Assembly: GCA_913057815.1 (NCBI GenBank)
Contig: CAJXOV010000195.1
Location: 1-5,410 of the forward strand
DNA length: 5,410 bases
From: an uncultured Flavobacteriales bacterium
GTDB taxonomy: Bacteria; Bacteroidota; Bacteroidia; Flavobacteriales_D; Sanyastnellaceae
Direction: 5' to 3'
Every line of letters begins with the position of its first letter. Positions within the stretch are counted from its first letter, which is position 1. Both the position numbers and the translations under genes were made by a program. The notes under the pieces were generated by a model. The model searched no databases and had not been told where the DNA came from. It saw nothing but the letters and a program-made list of their open reading frames with translations. Positions 1 to 5,410 of this stretch are shown here, in pieces.

Positions 1-1639
1 CTTCTGCTGCTTCGAAGAAGAATGATTTCATTAAGGCAATTTCAATTTCTACAGCAGATTCTCCACCTTTTCTTCCTGCTAACTTTTCTACACGTAGAAG
101 TATACTTTCTGCCACGTATGTCTGAATAGTCATGTCTGCTATGTTTCCTAAAATCTCTTGTTCTTTAGCCAAGCTCATAGTGAACTTTTGTGCAGCTGCA
201 CCGGCCATCATAAGAACAGTTTTTTTGAAATTCTTAGCATAACCTCTGTACTCGTCAAAAACTGTTTCTGGAGCCGAACCGAAGTCTGGGATAGAAGTCA
301 ATTCTCCTGCCACAGCCATTGCTGGACCCATTAAATCAAGCTCACCTTTCATAGCTTTTTTCAGAATCATGTCTACCGTTAACATACGGTTGATTTCATT
401 TGTTCCTTCAAAGATCCTATTGATACGAGCATCTCTATAGGCTTTTTCCATTCTGGTTTCTGCGCTATAGCCCATTCCACCAAAAATTTGAACACCTTCA
501 TCCGCAGTATAGTCCAATACTTCCGAACCGAATACTTTAAGAATTGCACATTCAGGAGCAAAACTGGCTATTCCCTTCAGCGTAGCAATTCCTTTTTCCA
601 TTCCTCCTTTTTCTAAGGAAGCTATAGCATCATCTATATTTTGTGTAGCTCTATATACAGCAGATTCTAATGCAAAAGATTTTACTGACATTCTAGCAAT
701 TTTCTCTTTTATCATTCCGTATTTAGAAATAGGTCTTCCGAACTGATTTCTCTCGTTAGAATAATTTACCGCATCATCTATAACTCCTTTACTTCCTCCT
801 AATACACCACCAGCTAATTTTATTCTTCCAATATTCAGAATATTCACAGCTATTTTAAAACCATTGCCACGCGTAGAAAGAAGATTCTCTGCAGGTACTT
901 GAACATTATTGAAGAATACCTGACGAGTAGAAGAACCCTTAATTCCCATTTTCTTTTCTTCGGGATTTAAAGTGATTCCTTCCATTTCTTTTGTTAGAAT
1001 GAAAGCAGAGAGATTTTTATCATCTCCAATCTTAGCAAACACAGTGAATACATGAGCAAAACCTGCATTAGTAATCCACATTTTCTGACCATTGATGGTA
1101 TATGTTTTTCCATCTTCTGAAAGAACAGCTTTAGTCTTAGCACTATTGGCATCTGATCCGGAACTAGGCTCAGTTAAACAATAACATGCTTTCCATTCTC
1201 CAGTAGCTAGTTTAGGTATATACTTGGCTTTTTGTGCTTCATTACCATAATAGAGAATAGGCAAAGTTCCTATTCCTGTATGAGCTCCATAGGCCACAGA
1301 AAAAGAATGACCTTGACCTAAAGCTTCTGTAACCAGCATAGATGTTTTAAAATCCATGCCCATTCCGCCTAATTCTTCAGGAACAGAAATCCCTAATAGA
1401 CCTTGAGCACCAGCTTTAGTAACTATAGATTCCATTAATCCTTCTTCCATAGAATCTATTCTGTCTAGATGAGGAACTATCTCTTGGTTCACAAAATCCA
1501 TACACATCTGCTCCATCATTTTCTGTTCTTCAGTCCATTCATCCGGAATGAAGACTTCTTCTGGTTTCACATCTCTAATGAGGAACTCTCCTCCTGTGAT
1601 TGCTTTTTGCTCGTCCATTTTATCAGGGTTATTTGTCAT
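1..1639 (-). CDS. fadE: Acyl-CoA dehydrogenase, long form (FadE-type), C-terminus cut by window edge
   Basis: FAD enzyme for the first step of beta-oxidation: acyl-CoA to trans-2-enoyl-CoA, with electrons normally passed to electron-transfer flavoprotein. I translated the frame from the ATG at 1639-1637; it runs without a stop for 546 codons plus one base to position 1. Residues 153-166 (CLTEPSSGSDAN) fit the first acyl-CoA dehydrogenase signature, and 384-403 (Q..GGMGY..E....K...D) fit the second. The catalytic base is Glu411 in FEGTNEI. The open frame continues about 135 residues past that Glu, which indicates the long class with a C-terminal extension (B. subtilis FadE, about 594 aa; mammalian VLCAD), not E. 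coli FadE, which is much longer. About 50 residues are probably missing. It starts 4 bases after the fadA stop. An alternative start is Met8 (1618-1616); the conserved-looking GGEFL lies at residues 16-20, so both are possible. Chain-length preference cannot be read from sequence. Confidence 0.95.
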   Translation of the reverse strand, partial: MTNNPDKMDEQKAITGGEFLIRDVKPEEVFIPDEWTEEQKMMEQMCMDFVNQEIVPHLDRIDSMEEGLMESIVTKAGAQGLLGISVPEELGGMGMDFKTSMLVTEALGQGHSFSVAYGAHTGIGTLPILYYGNEAQKAKYIPKLATGEWKACYCLTEPSSGSDANSAKTKAVLSEDGKTYTINGQKMWITNAGFAHVFTVFAKIGDDKNLSAFILTKEMEGITLNPEEKKMGIKGSSTRQVFFNNVQVPAENLLSTRGNGFKIAVNILNIGRIKLAGGVLGGSKGVIDDAVNYSNERNQFGRPISKYGMIKEKIARMSVKSFALESAVYRATQNIDDAIASLEKGGMEKGIATLKGIASFAPECAILKVFGSEVLDYTADEGVQIFGGMGYSAETRMEKAYRDARINRIFEGTNEINRMLTVDMILKKAMKGELDLMGPAMAVAGELTSIPDFGSAPETVFDEYRGYAKNFKKTVLMMAGAAAQKFTMSLAKEQEILGNIADMTIQTYVAESILLRVEKLAGRKGGESAVEIEIALMKSFFFEAAE

Positions 1640-1657
1640 TGTCTTAGTTTAATAATT
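1637..1657 (-). promoter_or_regulatory. Translation start region of fadE, 4 bases after the fadA stop
   Basis: The junction on the minus strand reads TAAGACAATG: the fadA stop, four bases, then the first fadE ATG. There is no clear Shine-Dalgarno sequence. A second in-frame ATG lies seven codons on (1618-1616), after the A-rich bases GATAAAATG, and could also be used. The closeness to the fadA stop favours the first. Confidence 0.5.
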
Positions 1658-2822
1658 CGAAAATTCCAGCCGCTCCTTGTCCTGTTCCCACACACATGGT
1701 AACCATACCGTGTTTCTGCTTTCTTTTTCTTAGCTCATTTAATACTTGCACGGTGAGTTTAGCTCCAGTACATCCTAGTGGATGACCTAAAGCTATAGCT
1801 CCTCCATTCACGTTTACTATGTCTGGATTTAAATCCAACTTACGTGTTACCGCTAGAGACTGACTAGCAAATGCTTCGTTTAGTTCTATTAAATCTATAT
1901 CCTTTAAGCTCATTCCTGCGTGGTCTAACACTTTAGGAATAGCATAAATAGGTCCTACTCCCATAATTCTAGGTTCTAGTCCAGCTACTTGGTAGCTTTT
2001 TAGTCTAGCTATAGGTTCTACGTTTAATTCTTTTAAAAGTCGTTCTGAAACTATCATCACGAAAGCTGCTCCATCAGAAGTTTGAGAACTGTTACCGGCA
2101 GTAACAGAACCTCCCTGTGCGAACACGGGTCTTAGTTTAGATAATGCAGCTTCAGTAGTTCCTAATCTTACACCTTCATCTGTATCTACAGTGTAGGTTT
2201 TTACTTGTCTTTTCTCGTTGTCATCTAAGAAAATATCTTCTACCTCTATAGGTAGGATATCATCTTTGAATCTTCCAGACTGAATAGCTTCTGCGGCTTT
2301 TCTTTGAGAGTGATAAGCAAATTCATCTTGGTCTGCTCTAGAAATATTATAATCGTTAGCTACTGCTTCTGCAGTTAATCCCATTCCCCAGTACCATGAA
2401 GGGTTTTGCTTTGCAACGCTAGCGTTAGGAACCAATCTCCAACCACCAAATGGGATAGGGGACATGGTTTCAACTCCACCTGCTATAATGCAGTCGGCCA
2501 TTCCAGAATGAATCTTAGCACTAGCTATAGCTATAGTTTCTAAACCAGATGAACAATATCTGTTCACTGTCATACCTGGAACTGTTTCAGAATTTAATCC
2601 CATAAGAGAAATCATTCTTCCTATGTTTAATCCTTGTTCAGCCTCAGGAGTAGCATTACCTACTATCACATCATCTATTCTGTTCGGGTCTAAATTGGGC
2701 ACTTCGGCCATTAATTTTTGTACCACACGTGCACCTAAATCGTCTGCGCGCATATTTCGGAAAAGTCCTCTAGGCGCTTTTCCTACTGCTGTTCTATATC
2801 CTTTAATTATATAAGCGTCCAT
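1644..2822 (-). CDS. fadA: 3-ketoacyl-CoA thiolase (acetyl-CoA C-acyltransferase)
   Basis: Cytosolic thiolase for the last beta-oxidation step: 3-ketoacyl-CoA plus CoA gives acetyl-CoA and an acyl-CoA two carbons shorter. It has 392 residues, the normal length for the family (B. subtilis FadA is about 391). The nucleophile is Cys90 in NRYCSSGLE. The C-terminal half carries SVTAGNSSQTSDGA (239-252), Asn315 in LNEAFA, His347 in GGAIALGHPLGCTGA, and the acid/base Cys377 in CVGTGQGAAG. All catalytic positions are intact and there is no frameshift. The ATG at 2822-2820 opens directly into the usual N-terminus (AYIIKGYRTAVGK) and lies 2 bases after the fadN stop, so no other start is needed. Biosynthetic acetoacetyl-CoA thiolases share these motifs. 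The degradative call rests on the tight placement between fadN and fadE, and on an N-terminus and central region of the FadA/FadI type. Confidence 0.96.
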   Translation of the reverse strand: MDAYIIKGYRTAVGKAPRGLFRNMRADDLGARVVQKLMAEVPNLDPNRIDDVIVGNATPEAEQGLNIGRMISLMGLNSETVPGMTVNRYCSSGLETIAIASAKIHSGMADCIIAGGVETMSPIPFGGWRLVPNASVAKQNPSWYWGMGLTAEAVANDYNISRADQDEFAYHSQRKAAEAIQSGRFKDDILPIEVEDIFLDDNEKRQVKTYTVDTDEGVRLGTTEAALSKLRPVFAQGGSVTAGNSSQTSDGAAFVMIVSERLLKELNVEPIARLKSYQVAGLEPRIMGVGPIYAIPKVLDHAGMSLKDIDLIELNEAFASQSLAVTRKLDLNPDIVNVNGGAIALGHPLGCTGAKLTVQVLNELRKRKQKHGMVTMCVGTGQGAAGIFELLN

Positions 2823-2840
2823 GATTAGTTTCTTAAGATT
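2820..2840 (-). promoter_or_regulatory. Translation start region of fadA, 2 bases after the fadN stop
   Basis: On the minus strand the junction reads TAATCATG: the fadN stop, two bases, then the fadA start. The preceding bases (TTAAGAAAC) contain no convincing Shine-Dalgarno match. The spacing indicates translational coupling of the hydratase/dehydrogenase with the thiolase, whose products act in sequence. Confidence 0.6.
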
Positions 2841-5218
2841 TTACCTGTTTGTATTAATGACTGCATTCTCTCTAAAGTCTTACGCTCCATGCATAATTCT
2901 AAAAATGCTTTTCTTTCTAGGTCCAGAACATATTGTTCGCTTACTTCTGTAATTTGACTAAGGTCTCCTCCGCACATTACGAATCCTAGTTTTTCAGAAA
3001 TCAGCTGGTCATGTTCACTAATGTATTTTCCACTTTTCATACTGTGGGCTCCTACGTAAACTATTCCTAAAGCTTCTTTGCCTAATACTTTAAACTTGTC
3101 TTTGGCTGGTTGAGTGTATCCTTTATCTGCTAAAAGTTTACAAGCAGCTTTGGCTTGAGAAATTTGATGTTCACGACTGACCGCTATTTCATCTATGCCT
3201 CTTCTCATGTAACCCAGCTCGAAAGCTTCTTCTCCAGAAGTAGAAACTTTAGCCTGACCTACAGTCAGGAATCTATTTCTCATTTGGTTAGTTCTGATGT
3301 CACCATCATGAAGCTCTTCTGATAATCTTTTAGTGAACTCCTTAGTTCCACCTCCACCTGGTATAAGACCTACACCGAATTCTACTAATCCCATATACGT
3401 CTCTGCATTGGCTACTACCTTATCTACATGAAGACAAATTTCACATCCGCCACCTAGAGTTAATCCATGTGGAGCAGCTACTACAGGAATAGAAGAATGT
3501 CTAAGTCGCATAGTTGTGTTTTGGAATGCTCTAATGGCAAAATCCAATTCATCAAACTCTTGCTCTACAGCCATCATGAATATCATTCCCACATTGGCTC
3601 CTGCAGAGAAGTTTTGACCTTCATTAGAAATAACCAATCCTCTATAATCTTTCTCGGCCATGTCTACAGCTTTATTCAAGCCAGTTAGAACATCACCACC
3701 TATAGTATTCATCTTCGTATGGAATTCTATATTCAGTATTCCATCTCCTAGATCTTTAATCGTAGTTCCTGAGTTTTTCCATAAAATCTTATCTCCAGTT
3801 AAATTGGCTAGAGTAATTTTATCCTGCTGACCAGGGATTTCCCTGTAGCTTTTGGAAGAAATATCCCAGAAAAGCTTAGCTCCATTTTCTACCTTATAAA
3901 AGGTTTCCATTCCAGCAGCATGATTTTCTGCTACCCAATCAGCTATTTTACTATCCGATTTATCTAGTATAGTTTTAATTCCTATAGCATCCCACATTTC
4001 GAAAGGACCCATTTCCCAGCCAAATCCAGCACGCATACCATCATCTATTTTATAAAGTTCGTCAGCTATCTCAGGAATTCTATGACTCACATAACCAAAC
4101 AGCATATGAGAAGATTTTTTGTAAAACTCACCCGCTTTATCCTGTCCATTATATAGCATAGGCACACGCTTCACTAAATCGTCTATAGGTTTAGTCATTT
4201 CTAGCGTTGCAAATTTTGCTTTCTGCTTAGGTCTATATTCAAGAGTGTTTAGGTCAAGAGTTAAGATTTCACTCTTTCCGTTTTCACCTTTAATCTTTTT
4301 GAAAAACCCTTGTTTGGTTTTACTTCCCAGCCATTTGTTTTCTATCATTTTGGTGATAAAAGCAGGCTCTTTAAATAAGTCGTTTTGCTCATCATTTGGG
4401 CAGTTGTCCTTAACTCCCTTGGCCACTAAAGCTAGGGTGTCTAGTCCAACTACATCTGCAGTTCTGAAAGTTGCAGATTTTGGTCTACCTAATACCGGTC
4501 CAGTAAGTTTGTCTACTTCTTCTATAGTTAATCCCATCTCTTGAGACAGATGGAAAATCGTTTGAATCCCAAATACTCCGATTCTATTTGCGATAAAAGC
4601 TGGAGTGTCCTTAGCTAAAACCGTAGTTTTTCCTAAATACTTAGAACCATAATCCATTAAAAACTCAGTAACCTCTGGTAAAGTCTCGGGAGTAGGAATT
4701 ACTTCGAGTAGCTTTAAATACCTAGGAGGATTAAAGAAATGAGAACCACAGAAGTGCTTCTTGAAATCATCACTTCTACCTTCCAGCATAGAATTAATAG
4801 GAATTCCAGAAGTGTTGGAAGTAATAAGCGTTCCAGGTTTTCTGTGCTTTTCTACTTGTTCATATACTATTTTCTTAATGTCTAATCTTTCTACTACCAC
4901 CTCTATAACCCAATCACAATCTGAAATTAGATTCATGTGATCTTCAAAGTTTCCAGTAGTAATTCGCGTTGCAAAAGACTTACTATATAAAGGTGCCGGG
5001 TTAGATTTTAATGTAAAAGCAAAATTTTCATTTGCTATTCTATTTCTAACTGCAGGATGATTAAGGTCAGCTCCTTTAGCTTTCTCCTTATCATTTAATT
5101 CTCTGGGTGGTATGTCCAGAAGTACTACTTCCAAACCGATGTTCGCAAAATGACATGCTATTCTGGAACCCATGACTCCAGAACCTAACACTGCTACCTT
5201 ATTAATATGTCTGTTCAT
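2825..5218 (-). CDS. fadN: 3-hydroxyacyl-CoA dehydrogenase / enoyl-CoA hydratase fusion, FadN type
   Basis: Bifunctional enzyme of 797 residues that hydrates trans-2-enoyl-CoA and oxidises the 3-hydroxyacyl-CoA with NAD+. The dehydrogenase comes first. Its Rossmann motif is GSGVMG at 12-17, with acidic Asp35 after strand 2, which suits NAD. Ser137 (SNTSG), His160 (GSHFFNPP), Glu172 (LLEVI) and Asn211 (FIANRIG) match the active site of the family. Residues ~206-305 are the first C-terminal dehydrogenase domain, and ~365-460 (GFGWEMGPFEMWD) look like a second, degenerate copy. The crotonase domain spans ~490-690: oxyanion-hole segment FSAGAN (537-542), GGGCE with Glu593, and VEFGVGLIPGGGG with Glu613, so both catalytic glutamates of hydratases are present. 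The helical tail ends in TGKILRN, a recognisable FadN-family ending. The domain order is the reverse of E. coli FadB; length and order match B. subtilis FadN (about 789 aa). The ATG abuts the stop codon of the upstream gene. Confidence 0.95.
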   Translation of the reverse strand: MNRHINKVAVLGSGVMGSRIACHFANIGLEVVLLDIPPRELNDKEKAKGADLNHPAVRNRIANENFAFTLKSNPAPLYSKSFATRITTGNFEDHMNLISDCDWVIEVVVERLDIKKIVYEQVEKHRKPGTLITSNTSGIPINSMLEGRSDDFKKHFCGSHFFNPPRYLKLLEVIPTPETLPEVTEFLMDYGSKYLGKTTVLAKDTPAFIANRIGVFGIQTIFHLSQEMGLTIEEVDKLTGPVLGRPKSATFRTADVVGLDTLALVAKGVKDNCPNDEQNDLFKEPAFITKMIENKWLGSKTKQGFFKKIKGENGKSEILTLDLNTLEYRPKQKAKFATLEMTKPIDDLVKRVPMLYNGQDKAGEFYKKSSHMLFGYVSHRIPEIADELYKIDDGMRAGFGWEMGPFEMWDAIGIKTILDKSDSKIADWVAENHAAGMETFYKVENGAKLFWDISSKSYREIPGQQDKITLANLTGDKILWKNSGTTIKDLGDGILNIEFHTKMNTIGGDVLTGLNKAVDMAEKDYRGLVISNEGQNFSAGANVGMIFMMAVEQEFDELDFAIRAFQNTTMRLRHSSIPVVAAPHGLTLGGGCEICLHVDKVVANAETYMGLVEFGVGLIPGGGGTKEFTKRLSEELHDGDIRTNQMRNRFLTVGQAKVSTSGEEAFELGYMRRGIDEIAVSREHQISQAKAACKLLADKGYTQPAKDKFKVLGKEALGIVYVGAHSMKSGKYISEHDQLISEKLGFVMCGGDLSQITEVSEQYVLDLERKAFLELCMERKTLERMQSLIQTGKILRN

Positions 5219-5235
5219 TTAATTTTTTTCAGATT
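5216..5235 (-). promoter_or_regulatory. Translation start region of fadN, abutting the regulator's stop codon
   Basis: The stop TAA (5221-5219) is followed directly by ATG (5218-5216), giving TAAATG. The upstream minus-strand bases are A-rich (CTGAAAAAAATTAAATG) with no GGAGG-like element. Zero spacing suggests that ribosomes finishing the regulator re-initiate on fadN. A-rich leaders without Shine-Dalgarno sequences are usual in Bacteroidota. Confidence 0.6.
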
Positions 5236-5378
5236 GTAACTCCACGAGTTGGTTATCTATTTGCTTGTTTAATTTGTCCATAGTCAGCAGGAACTGGCTT
5301 AGTTCCTTCTTGCCAAGGGTGTCTGCCATGAGTTGATTGAAATCTAGAACTACTTTCTTAGATTCTTCTCTCATTAAC
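5219..5378 (-). CDS. Probable MarR-family transcriptional regulator, C-terminal fragment
   Basis: Only the last 52 genuine residues are present, from LMREESKKVV to ELQSEKN, ending in TAA at 5221-5219. The stretch is charged and predicted helical throughout, as expected for the C-terminal dimerisation helices of a MarR protein. The spacing of SKKVVLDFNQ followed by a second helix resembles, from memory, the ends of MarR regulators that sit immediately upstream of this beta-oxidation operon in flavobacteria. The winged helix-turn-helix, which would prove the call, lies beyond the contig end. The gene directly abuts fadN (TAAATG), so it is co-transcribed and is the natural candidate for an acyl-CoA-responsive regulator of the operon; that role is inference. 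Bases 5379-5410 are adapter, so the open frame reaching 5407 with an apparent GTG start (MGSEMCIRDR) must not be annotated as the N-terminus. Another helical protein cannot be excluded. Confidence 0.66.
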
Positions 5379-5410
5379 CTGTCTCTTATACACATCTCCG
5401 AGCCCACGAG
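5379..5410. other. Nextera/Tn5 sequencing adapter remnant (non-biological)
   Basis: Positions 5379-5397 read CTGTCTCTTATACACATCT, exactly the 19-base hyperactive Tn5 mosaic end used in Illumina Nextera libraries. Positions 5398-5410 continue as CCGAGCCCACGAG, the reverse complement of the read-2 transposase adapter tail, lacking only its last two bases. This is read-through into the library adapter at a fragment end, kept by the assembler. Genomic sequence therefore ends at 5378. Read on the minus strand, the adapter gives the in-frame peptide MGSEMCIRDR fused to the regulator fragment. Confidence 0.98.

Noticed and set aside
379..561. Minus-strand open frame of 60 codons
   Set aside because: It is out of frame with fadE, which reads continuously through this region and carries the catalytic Glu and the second family signature there.
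1469..1702. Plus-strand open frame of 77 codons across the fadA-fadE junction
   Set aside because: It lies entirely antisense to two well-supported genes, and its product is a low-complexity Phe/His/Leu-rich string typical of shadow frames.
2089..2107. Perfect 7-bp inverted repeat with a 5-base loop (CTGTTAC / GTAACAG)
   Set aside because: It lies inside fadA and encodes the conserved SVTAGNSS thiolase motif. A stem of this size is expected by chance once or twice in 5.4 kb over common loop sizes, and there is no U-tract to make a terminator.
2521..2536. Short tandem repeat of CTATAG
   Set aside because: It encodes alternating Ile and Ala residues (TIAIASA) after the active-site Cys of the thiolase, a normal part of the fold; there are only two copies.
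3253..3269. Perfect 6-bp inverted repeat with a 5-base loop (CCTGAC / GTCAGG)
   Set aside because: It is inside the fadN coding sequence, too short to be notable, and lacks a terminator tail.
4245..4544. Plus-strand open frame of 99 codons within fadN
   Set aside because: It is antisense to the dehydrogenase domain, whose frame has clear motifs. The product is Ser/Leu-rich with no recognisable domain. The same reasoning removes the plus-strand frames at 2623-2814 and 3467-3688.
1..5378. Many CTAG tetranucleotides
   Set aside because: A hand count gave about 24, close to what base composition alone predicts (about 19). CTAG is simply not depleted here, so this is not a signal of a special element.
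5379..5410. A real Tn5 or IS50 end inserted in the regulator gene
   Set aside because: The bases after the mosaic end match the Nextera read-2 tail, not IS50 sequence, and they stop at the contig edge.

Overview
This window is a minus-strand, four-cistron segment of a bacterial fatty acid beta-oxidation operon. In transcription order (right to left) it holds the last ~52 residues of a probable MarR-family regulator, then fadN (3-hydroxyacyl-CoA dehydrogenase fused to enoyl-CoA hydratase), fadA (3-ketoacyl-CoA thiolase) and fadE (acyl-CoA dehydrogenase, cut by the left edge). Gaps between cistrons are 0, 2 and 4 bases, so nearly all of the window is protein-coding on one strand. There is no stretch over 300 bases without a gene, and I see no RNA gene, mobile element, CRISPR array or terminator.

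The last 32 bases (5379-5410) are not genomic. They match the Illumina Nextera transposase adapter: the 19-base Tn5 mosaic end followed by the read-2 tail. This means the right edge is the end of an assembly contig that was not fully adapter-trimmed. The apparent N-terminus of the reading frame there (MGSEMCIRDR) is translated adapter.

The organism is most likely a member of Bacteroidota, probably class Flavobacteriia. Reasons are the low GC (roughly 35-40% on sampled lines), A-rich start regions without a clear Shine-Dalgarno sequence, the dehydrogenase-first fusion type, and the resemblance of the MarR tail to regulators found beside beta-oxidation genes in that class. This placement comes from recognition, not a search. 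The order fadN-fadA-fadE is also that of the Bacillus subtilis fadNAE (yusLKJ) operon, so gene order alone does not exclude Firmicutes.

Together the three enzymes make a full beta-oxidation turn. FadE oxidises acyl-CoA to trans-2-enoyl-CoA. FadN hydrates it and oxidises the 3-hydroxyacyl-CoA with NAD+. FadA cleaves the 3-ketoacyl-CoA with CoA, giving acetyl-CoA and an acyl-CoA shortened by two carbons. All expected catalytic residues are present. The MarR-type protein would be the likely local regulator; its DNA-binding part and the operon promoter lie beyond the contig end. I found no previously undescribed system; the most notable item is the adapter artefact.
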